From NCBI GenBank assembly GCA_023393235.1, contig JAEWMH010000062.1:1-26947 (forward strand): DNA of 26,947 nucleotides. The letters are read 5' to 3'. The notes under the pieces were generated by a model that searched no databases, was not told the origin of the DNA, and saw nothing but the letters and a program-made list of their open reading frames with translations. This document shows, in pieces, positions 1-5,571 of this stretch. The position numbers and the translations under genes were made by a program. Every line of letters starts with the position of its first letter. Positions within the stretch are counted from its first letter, which is position 1. The DNA comes from Bacillota bacterium (lineage in GTDB: Bacteria; Bacillota; Bacilli; Paenibacillales; NBRC-103111).

Positions 1-1142
1 ACCCGGTTCAATTGGTGGTAGACATACCGCTGACAGGAGACCCGGCCCCGGATCGTACGAACTTCGGAAGCCCGTCGTCACAAAATACAGACAGTCCGGC
101 CGGCGAGGATATAACAAAGGCGTTCGATCACAACAAATTAACTAAATATTCCACGCCTCACGGCACAGCGTGGATTCAGTTCCGATTCGCAAACGAAAGC
201 CAGTTTGTCGTGAATCGGTATCGCATCTCCTCAGCGAATGACAACAAGACGACTCGTGATCCGAAAAATTGGACGGTCAAGGGTTCGAATGACGGCGTGA
301 ATTGGGTCACTCTCGACACCAGATCCAATCAAAGTTTTGAATTGCGTTTTCAGACGAAGGAATATACGTTCAACAATGCCACCGGCTTCGAATATATCCG
401 GCTAGAGATAACGAGCAACGGCGGCTCCGCTCTACAACTGTCTGAGCTGCAATTGTTTGATTACGTGAATGTCGCTCGAAATGCATCCGTAAGTGCGGAC
501 GGCTATCGCAGCGAGGAAACGCCGGAAAAAGCCGTGGATGGAACAACCGTTGGAAATAGCAAATGGTGCTCTGTTGGGGCCGAGCCACATTGGTTGCAAT
601 TGGATTTGGGTGTCCGTCACAACTTCACACAATTTGTCATACTGCATGCCGCAGCGGGCGGTGAGAATGCTGATTACAATACGGTGGCCTACCAAATTCA
701 AGTAAGCGACAATGGTACCGATTGGACCAGCGAAGTGAATGTCGCGAACAACAAGGCCAATGCAACCACGCACCAAGTGAACACATTCGGCAGATATGTT
801 CGATTGCTCGTTACGGATAGTACGGCCAGGAACGGGGATAACTCGGCCCGCATCTATGAACTTGGGGTATACGGGCAGCAGCAGGGCGGGACATTCTACA
901 AGGACGGAAGCTATGGCGGATATGCGGTCAGCCTGCCCAAAGGGAATTATACGCTTGCCGAGCTCCAGGAGGCCGGGATCCGAAACGACGATATTACCTC
1001 CCTGAGAATATACGGAGGAGCGACGGTAGAACTATATTGGGATAATAATTTTCAAGGTTCCATGCTGACATTGACTGCGGATCAGACATCGCTAAGTCCA
1101 TATGGCTGGAACGACAAAACATCTTCCTTACGTATTTATTAA
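1..1142 (+). CDS. Secreted protein, 3' part: two discoidin-like domains plus beta/gamma-crystallin domain
   Basis: The frame is open to the left edge, so only the C-terminal part (about 380 residues) is present and the start lies outside the window. Counting from the TTG at 12, residues about 10-152 and 153-289 each look like an F5/8 type C (discoidin, CBM32-like) jelly-roll domain. The second carries the typical HWLQLDLG strand and a YVRLLVTD strand. Residues about 291-376 look like a beta/gamma-crystallin domain made of two Greek keys. Each key ends in the calcium-clamp pattern N/D-N/D-X-X-S/T-S (NDDITS and NDKTSS). The protein probably binds glycans outside the cell or on the wall. Any catalytic domain would be upstream and cannot be seen. 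A terminator follows directly. Confidence 0.85.
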   Translation, partial: PVQLVVDIPLTGDPAPDRTNFGSPSSQNTDSPAGEDITKAFDHNKLTKYSTPHGTAWIQFRFANESQFVVNRYRISSANDNKTTRDPKNWTVKGSNDGVNWVTLDTRSNQSFELRFQTKEYTFNNATGFEYIRLEITSNGGSALQLSELQLFDYVNVARNASVSADGYRSEETPEKAVDGTTVGNSKWCSVGAEPHWLQLDLGVRHNFTQFVILHAAAGGENADYNTVAYQIQVSDNGTDWTSEVNVANNKANATTHQVNTFGRYVRLLVTDSTARNGDNSARIYELGVYGQQQGGTFYKDGSYGGYAVSLPKGNYTLAELQEAGIRNDDITSLRIYGGATVELYWDNNFQGSMLTLTADQTSLSPYGWNDKTSSLRIY

Positions 1143-1161
1143 CAAATATGAAATCAGGCGG

Positions 1162-1193
1162 GAGGGTTCCACTTAGCTGGAGCCCTCTTTTCT
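1162..1193 (+). terminator. Intrinsic terminator after the discoidin protein gene
   Basis: A 10-bp stem (GAGGGTTCCA with TGGAGCCCTC, one G-T wobble) encloses the loop CTTAGC and is followed by TTTTCT. It starts 20 nt after the stop codon. Confidence 0.85.
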
Positions 1194-1331
1194 ATAAAAT
1201 GAATGTTTTTTATTGCTTTCATAAACCAAATGGATGAATTGTGAAAGCAAATGCTGTTTTCGAAATACAAAAATGCGCTGATATGGCATAGTGTTAGTCT
1301 CACAAACAAGCACAAAAAGGAGGATCGGAAG

Positions 1332-1397
1332 TTGGAGAATCAACTGCAACGCCGCAAAGGTTTTGGAATCGGCTCTTACGAAGGAAGGACAACCTAA
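1332..1397 (+). CDS. Possible 21-residue small protein
   Basis: A strong ribosome binding site (AAGGAGG at about 1317-1323) sits 8 nt before a TTG that opens a 22-codon frame ending in TAA. The product is basic and glycine-containing (it includes QRRKGFGIGSYEGR). I recognise no family. It lies in the otherwise empty stretch 1194-1453, which holds nothing else I can call. It may be a real small protein or the start of a gene truncated when the neighbouring repeat formed. The ribosome binding site is the only positive evidence. Confidence 0.25.
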   Translation: MENQLQRRKGFGIGSYEGRTT

Positions 1398-1453
1398 CAC
1401 GCCCCGCTGCCCGTAAGCTGGCAATACCGTTGCGTGTTGCGGATGGCTGGCAT

Positions 1454-2246
1454 TTCTATTAGCAGTTATTACAATCTATGAATGAAAAAGGGATGTAAGA
1501 CTTCTGTTCCGGTAGAAGAAGCGGGGGCTTGGTCGAAAATTCGGGGATTTAGGTCGTGTTTACAAACACGGCTTAGAAGAATGGAAATTCAATGCGCAGC
1601 AGAAATTTCCCGGCGCAGCTTTTCAAAAATAGAGTTGACGCCTACCCACCATTCGGGATCCTCCGCGCACCGGGAGTTCAAGCACTGGTTGGGATGGGTA
1701 TCCTCCGGTCGGGTGCGGCTGATGGTGAGGATGGTTTTGGAGGCAATATGGGCCTAGTCGCAATGCCTATGTTATACGCTTGCCAGCTGTGATGCACATT
1801 GAAGGGATTGTTGGCAATTTTCTTCGCCTGTTTGTTTTCCCTGGGCACATATCCCTGCTCCTGTCCGGTAATGGCGAAAAGAAGCAGCGGATTCAGGTTG
1901 TTCCTCTCGGCTGCTTCGAGAATGGCTGAGAAGTAGGGATCATCGGCAAACAGAGAGTTTCTGGCCTGAAGCCAGTTCTTCAATTGCAGGGGGTCGACAG
2001 GATGATAGGTATATACAAGGGGAAGCGGAGAATCGGAGACAATGGGCATGGGCATAGATTCAGAAGGTCGGGGAAAAGAGGGAGGCGCCGGAGCTGTCCT
2101 CAGGGGGAAGCACCGGTTTAGTCGGAGCACCTGCCCATTTGCCGGCACCTGCGAAAGGCTGCAAAAGAAGCCGCACGGGCAGAAGCCCTCCGATAGATCC
2201 GGTGGAGGGCTTTGGACATCACAGCCTCCCGCTGTTCTGCGGTGAA
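1454..2246 (-). repeat. Long direct repeat, copy A (partner at 3891-4988)
   Basis: This segment aligns almost base for base with 3891-4988 in the same orientation. The match covers about 135 bp beyond the stop codon of the hydrolase gene as well as its coding region. Copy A is about 300 bp shorter because of internal deletions. The match begins at TTCTATTAGC (1454) against TCCTATTAGC (3891). Between the copies lie the DUF4183 and collagen-like genes, so the block looks like a tandem duplication of a hydrolase-collagen cassette followed by decay of one copy. Confidence 0.9.
1589..2246 (-). pseudogene. Decayed paralogue of the membrane cell-wall hydrolase
   Basis: It is homologous to the intact gene at 4026-5081 but carries several lesions. 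The first 30 codons are missing and replaced by collagen-like sequence. Codons for about residues 49-140 are deleted, so ALHRI runs straight into the ASFAAFRRCRQ segment. The stretch encoding the membrane segment is lost with a frameshift near 2120-2150. A one-base deletion near 1757-1762 (CCTAGTCGCAAT against CCGAGTCGGCAAT) shifts the last 55 or so codons. The best-preserved part is the catalytic-domain core, including AITGQEQGYVP and NPFNVHHSWQAYN. The original stop can still be found at 1589-1591. No product is expected. Confidence 0.85.
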
Positions 2247-2327
2247 GCCGGTTTCCCCGGTAGCCCCAGTAATGCCAGTAGCTCCAGTGGAGCCTTTTAT
2301 AATAGGCCCGAGGTCAAAGGAGGAAAA
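2247..2327 (-). pseudogene. Collagen-like gene remnant fused to the hydrolase pseudogene
   Basis: On the minus strand this reads SSFDLGPIIKG, then collagen-type triplets (GSTGATGITGATGETG), and then passes in frame into the hydrolase remnant at FTAEQ. The G-X-T triplets match the style of the collagen-like gene at 2778-3752. No proper start codon or ribosome binding site remains, because a terminator hairpin lies immediately upstream. It is probably the 5' end of another collagen-like gene joined to the hydrolase remnant by an illegitimate deletion. Confidence 0.6.
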
Positions 2328-2355
2328 AAACAACTTCTATCTGGGATAGAAGTTG
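2324..2355 (-). terminator. Intrinsic terminator of the DUF4183 gene
   Basis: A perfect 11-bp stem (CAACTTCTATC with GATAGAAGTTG, 3-nt loop, 2331-2355) is followed on the minus strand by seven T (2324-2330). It lies about 45 nt downstream of the stop at 2399. On the plus strand it is followed by AAAAAAGG and then eight T, so weak plus-strand use is also possible. Confidence 0.9.
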
Positions 2356-2398
2356 AAAAAAGGTTTTTTTTATAGAATTATAGAATGATCAAGTCACC

Positions 2399-2683
2399 TT
2401 AAGACACGACGAACTGAACGACAAGGGGTGTGCCGTCACTCAGGACGTCTCCACCCGGGATGGTAATCGCAGTCGTCGTAACGGTAGACGTATCCGCTGT
2501 TTGCAAAATGCCGTTAATATACAGATTGTAATAATTGAACGAGCCCGGAAATGCTGTGGCGGCAGTGCCGCCGTCATCAGTAAATGCTGTGGCAGCAATA
2601 GCGAATGTTGCCCCCGTTCCTGTCCCTGCACCAAAGGTGGATGCGAATCTCAGACTATTTTGATATGGGGTTACGATTGGCAT
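2399..2683 (-). CDS. DUF4183 domain protein (exosporium-type, 94 aa)
   Basis: The whole 94-residue protein looks like one DUF4183 domain. This is the domain found as the C-terminal head of collagen-like spore-surface proteins in Bacillus and Paenibacillus. The family signature is visible as FNYYNLYINGILQ followed by beta-strand-rich sequence ending in GTPLVVQFVVS. The ATG at 2683 has an excellent ribosome binding site (GGGAGGTGA, 2690-2699). A sigma-K-like promoter lies just upstream and a strong terminator downstream, so it can be transcribed alone. It can also be read through from the collagen-like gene 94 bp upstream, whose C-terminal domain is related. A role in the exosporium or outer spore coat is inferred from the family. 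Confidence 0.8.
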   Translation of the reverse strand: MPIVTPYQNSLRFASTFGAGTGTGATFAIAATAFTDDGGTAATAFPGSFNYYNLYINGILQTADTSTVTTTAITIPGGDVLSDGTPLVVQFVVS

Positions 2684-2708
2684 GATTTCTCACCTCCCTA
2701 CCTAAAAA

Positions 2709-2738
2709 TAGTATATGTGGTAGATTCGGAGGCAGTAA
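2709..2738 (-). promoter_or_regulatory. Possible sigma-K promoter of the DUF4183 gene
   Basis: On the minus strand TTAC (2735-2738) is followed after 17 nt by CATATACTA (2709-2717). This fits the sigma-K pattern AC-N16/17-CATANNNTA. The expected transcript start is about 18 nt before the ATG, just upstream of the ribosome binding site. The call rests on a short degenerate match but agrees with the gene's likely role in the late mother cell. Confidence 0.4.
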
Positions 2739-2777
2739 GGGCGAAGGAACGGGGAATGGTAACCATTTTTATCCATC

Positions 2778-3752
2778 TTACACTTGAAGATTAAATTGTA
2801 CAGTCTCAATAATGATAGGCGTACCAGCAAATATGCTGCCGCTTTGTGCAGGAAAGAACAACATGCCGGGACTAATGCTATATAAATTGCCAGGTTGTAC
2901 AAGACCATTAATGAATAGATTATTGAAGCTGTTTGTGCCTAGTCCGGCAAACTCGGTAACGCTGTTTCCATTATCATCGCTGAACTCCCCTGCAGGAATT
3001 GTAACAGAGGAGGACAAGTCCAGATCTGCAGGTGGGAAATGAAAGTATCGATTTGCGGTAGAAACAATTTCTATTGTCGAAATGTCGCCCGTCGCTCCAG
3101 TGACGCCGGTAGCTCCTGTTGCTCCGGTTACGCCAGAAGTTCCGGTCCCCCCCGTAGCGCCAGTAGCTCCGGTCACCCCCGCGGTCCCAGTAACACCCGT
3201 AGCTCCGGTACGTCCCGTGGGGCCGGTTTGCCCCGCAGCTCCCGCAGCGCCAGTGGCTCCCGTGGGGCCGGTTACGCTAGGAGTGAGATCAACAGCGCTC
3301 ATCAGAATAACATCGTCCACCAATATGCTGGTTGTGGAAGGCTGCGGAGCCATACTGATAGATATTTGGGCAGAAGCGGTTCCCGCCGGTGCCGGGGTGG
3401 TTACGCCCTCAAACATCTGCCACTGGGAATTGGTGAAAAAGCCCGGTGGCACCACCAGCGTAAAACCATTGCCGAGATAGATGGCGGAGCTGGAGAAAAA
3501 ATTAACAGTTACGACTACTACCGGGCTTGTTCCGGCAAAAGGATAGTCCAGAGACACCGACATATATAGTCCTTCTCCGGGAGCTGTCACGACTGCTTGC
3601 TGCAGGGAAGCGTTGGGAAGTCCGGCCAATAGCTGGGCGCTTTGAAAACCGCTTTTGGATATAGAGCTGACAACGGTGTTGACGGCCACCCAATTTGTCA
3701 AACCCTGTTCAAAGCTGTAGTTAAGAATTCGGTTATTTAATTGAATTGCCAC
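2778..3752 (-). CDS. Collagen-like exosporium-type protein with DUF4183 C-terminus
   Basis: The likely start is the GTG at 3752 (protein begins MAIQLNNRIL). It follows AGGAG by about 10 nt, giving 324 residues. The frame extends to a TTG at 3821, but that has no ribosome binding site. Residues about 1-160 are a beta-rich domain starting NNRILNYSFEQGLTNW. This resembles the NTTRR-F1 type domain that precedes triple-helix repeats in Firmicutes. Residues about 162-223 are 20 G-X-Y triplets rich in GAT, GVT and GPT, with threonines that could be glycosylated. Residues about 232-324 form a DUF4183-type head (FNNLFINGLVQ). The protein probably forms a trimeric filament on the spore surface. It sits between the hydrolase gene and a second DUF4183 gene on the same strand. 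Confidence 0.85.
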   Translation of the reverse strand: MAIQLNNRILNYSFEQGLTNWVAVNTVVSSISKSGFQSAQLLAGLPNASLQQAVVTAPGEGLYMSVSLDYPFAGTSPVVVVTVNFFSSSAIYLGNGFTLVVPPGFFTNSQWQMFEGVTTPAPAGTASAQISISMAPQPSTTSILVDDVILMSAVDLTPSVTGPTGATGAAGAAGQTGPTGRTGATGVTGTAGVTGATGATGGTGTSGVTGATGATGVTGATGDISTIEIVSTANRYFHFPPADLDLSSSVTIPAGEFSDDNGNSVTEFAGLGTNSFNNLFINGLVQPGNLYSISPGMLFFPAQSGSIFAGTPIIIETVQFNLQV

Positions 3753-3827
3753 TTCATCATCCACTCCTGTTTTTAGAAAATCCCAGGGGCTTTTGCGAAC
3801 CCAAATTGACGATTGTTTCAAGCTGGT

Positions 3828-3872
3828 CTACCGTTCAAGTGGGCTGAACAAACGCAAATGCAGCACCTCCTT
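3828..3872 (-). promoter_or_regulatory. Strong unused Shine-Dalgarno with 9-codon frame before the collagen-like gene
   Basis: On the minus strand AAGGAGGTG (3864-3872) is well spaced before a TTG at 3857, which opens only MRLFSPLER and a TAG at 3828. The collagen-like gene starts 75 nt further on with its own site. This may be a leader peptide, or the start of a gene lost by deletion when the repeat at 3891 formed. Confidence 0.25.
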
Positions 3873-3890
3873 CTTCAAGGGATCAGCGCT

Positions 3891-4988
3891 TCCTATTAGC
3901 AGTTATTACAATCTATGCATGAAAAAGGGGTGTAAGACTCCTGTTCCGGTAGAATAAACGGGGGCTTGGTCGAAAATTCGGGGATTACGGCCATGTTTGC
4001 AAACACGCCTTAGAAGAATAGAGATTCAAGGCTTAGCAGGAATTTCCCGGCGCAGCTTTTCAAAAATGGAGTTGACGCCTACCCACCATTCGGGATCCTC
4101 CGCATACCGGGTATTCAACCATTGGATGGGATGGACTCCTTCAGGTCGGGTGCGGCTGATGGAGAGGATGGTTTTGGAGGCAATATGGGCCGAGTCGGCA
4201 ATGCCTGTGTTATAAGCTTGCCAGCTGTGATGCACATTGAAGGGATTGTTGGCAATTTTCTTCGCCTGCTTCTTTTCCTTGGGCACATAACCCTGCTCCT
4301 GACCGGTAATGGCGAAGAGAAGCAGCGGATTCAGGTTGTTCCTCTCAGCTGCCTCGAGAATAGCAGGGAAATACGGCTCTTCAGCCAACAAGGATCGGCG
4401 GGACTGGAGCCAGCTCTTCAATTCCACAGTATCAATGGGGGAGTAAGTATACTCTTGAGGTAGCGGGGAGTCCGAGACAATAGGCAAGGTCATAGAATCA
4501 GCGGGTGGCGAAAAAAGGGAGGGACTTGAACCGGCTTCAGGGGGAAGACCCGGTGTAGCCGGAACGCCTGCAGCCCACAGAAGCAAAACCAGCCCGGCAG
4601 CACCGGCCAATTGCCGGCACCTGCGGAACGCAGGAAAAGAAGCAGGATGGGCAGAGGCCTTCTGAGACAAATCTTCCTGCTGGAACGTCCCCTTTTTGGC
4701 CAGTGCCGGATAGAGGTATGCAGTTGAAGCCGAATGGGCGGCAGATAATTGCTGTTTGCCCATCCACACCTCAAGCTGCGCAAGAGCAGGCTCCTCCAGC
4801 TCCAGCAGCAGGCAAACCTCCAGCACATCCCGGTTCAAAAGGGAAGCTGCCCCCTCCCCCTCCAAACGTGCCAGCAGCCTCTGCCGGATTATGACCCTGG
4901 TGCTCTCCTCGAATTCCGGCAGGTGGACATCGATGATCCGGTGAATGGCATTGGAGAACACATCCTCCTGCTGCTCTGCAGTGAACCC
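3891..4988 (-). repeat. Long direct repeat, copy B (partner at 1454-2246)
   Basis: This is the intact copy of the duplicated block. It covers most of the hydrolase gene and about 135 bp of non-coding sequence beyond its stop at 4026. The non-coding part is conserved nearly as well as the coding part, which suggests a fairly recent duplication. Confidence 0.9.
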
Positions 4989-5081
4989 GGGATGTTTGCC
5001 TTCAATATATTGTTTGACCCGTCTGATGACCGTCTCGTCGATAATCGCCTGTTCTTCCGGAAGCTCCTTCTCCTGCAGCAT
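4026..5081 (-). CDS. Predicted membrane-anchored cell-wall hydrolase (glucosaminidase-like)
   Basis: This 351-residue protein appears to be a type II membrane protein. Residues 1-150 are a charged, mostly helical cytoplasmic region. Residues about 156-172 are a single hydrophobic segment (LAGAAGLVLLLWAAG). A proline-rich linker and an outer domain from about 220 follow. The outer domain (AERNNLNPLLLFAITGQEQGYVP, then NNPFNVHHSWQAYNTGIADSA, then EWWVGVNSIFEKL, quoted in pieces) has the layout of glucosaminidase/lysozyme-fold wall hydrolases. The glutamate in GQEQG is the candidate catalytic residue. Family assignment is by pattern only. The ATG at 5081 has a weak ribosome binding site (GGTGG). 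A sigma-K-like promoter lies upstream, which fits a role late in sporulation. A decayed copy lies at 1589-2246. Confidence 0.65.
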   Translation of the reverse strand: MLQEKELPEEQAIIDETVIRRVKQYIEGKHPGFTAEQQEDVFSNAIHRIIDVHLPEFEESTRVIIRQRLLARLEGEGAASLLNRDVLEVCLLLELEEPALAQLEVWMGKQQLSAAHSASTAYLYPALAKKGTFQQEDLSQKASAHPASFPAFRRCRQLAGAAGLVLLLWAAGVPATPGLPPEAGSSPSLFSPPADSMTLPIVSDSPLPQEYTYSPIDTVELKSWLQSRRSLLAEEPYFPAILEAAERNNLNPLLLFAITGQEQGYVPKEKKQAKKIANNPFNVHHSWQAYNTGIADSAHIASKTILSISRTRPEGVHPIQWLNTRYAEDPEWWVGVNSIFEKLRREIPAKP

Positions 5082-5104
5082 ATCACGCTATCCACCATTC
5101 CGCG

Positions 5105-5131
5105 TAAGATATGAATATTTTACCATATGGT
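5105..5131 (-). promoter_or_regulatory. Possible sigma-K promoter of the hydrolase gene
   Basis: On the minus strand AC (5130-5131) is followed after 16 nt by CATATCTTA (5105-5113). This matches AC-N16-CATANNNTA and is placed about 25 nt before the ATG at 5081. It has the same pattern as the site in front of the DUF4183 gene. Confidence 0.4.
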
Positions 5132-5200
5132 CCGGGATTGGGGAACTTCTTATGCATACAACCGTCACAATTTGCCCATACTAAAAGATAAGCCCGGCTG

Positions 5201-5229
5201 TTGACGCACATGCGGCAGTCGTATATCAT
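5201..5229 (+). promoter_or_regulatory. Sigma-A promoter of the valS T-box transcript
   Basis: TTGACG (5201-5206) and TATCAT (5224-5229) are 17 bp apart. Transcription should begin near 5236, which gives a leader of about 335 nt. Confidence 0.75.
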
Positions 5230-5235
5230 AGAATA

Positions 5236-5526
5236 TATAAATTTTCCATACAAGCTTGGATGGGGAGTAGTAGAGGGATTTTCCTTCACAGAGAGCGGAG
5301 CCGGTTACGGCTGCAAGGTTCCGCGGAGGAGCAAGCATCCACGAAGTCGCCCCGGAGCTGCAGATTGGAGGGACCCGAGAGGGTGCCGCGTACAATTTGC
5401 CGGCAGACGGCCGTTATCCGTTTATTGAGTGCCGCAGGCTTACCCTTATGGTCATGCCGCGGAATGAAGGTGGTACCACGGAAGCATTAGCCTTTCGTCC
5501 TTTGATGAGGACGGAGGGCTTTTTTT
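5236..5526 (+). promoter_or_regulatory. T-box riboswitch, valine-responsive (GUC specifier)
   Basis: The leader has the standard T-box parts. There is an AGTA-type element near 5268 and a stem I with a GAGAGCGGAGCC region. The specifier context ACGAA-GTC-GCCCCGGAGC puts the valine codon GTC at 5346-5348. The T-box bulge AAGGTGGTACCACGG (5467-5481) and a terminator (5490-5526) complete it. Uncharged tRNA-Val with a GAC anticodon should pair with GTC, and its acceptor end with TGGT, stabilising the antiterminator and switching on valS. The specifier was chosen by comparison with known T-box layout and agrees with the downstream gene. Confidence 0.92.
5490..5526 (+). terminator. T-box attenuator terminator
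   Basis: GCCTTTCGTCCT (5490-5501) pairs with AGGACGGAGGGC (5508-5519) around the loop TTGATG and is followed by seven T. It competes with the antiterminator formed by the T-box sequence just upstream. Confidence 0.9.
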
Positions 5527-5571
5527 GTTGGCTTGGACTCAACTTGATTGAAAAGACGGAGGGGTATTCAC

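Noticed and set aside
3082..3480. Plus-strand frame with Pro-Val-Ala repeats
   Set aside because: It is the reverse complement of the collagen G-X-T triplets.
3990..4012. Palindrome TGTTTGCAAACA and its counterpart at 1557-1573 as terminators of the hydrolase genes
   Set aside because: The stems are perfect but have almost no loop and no T tract follows, so termination is not supported.
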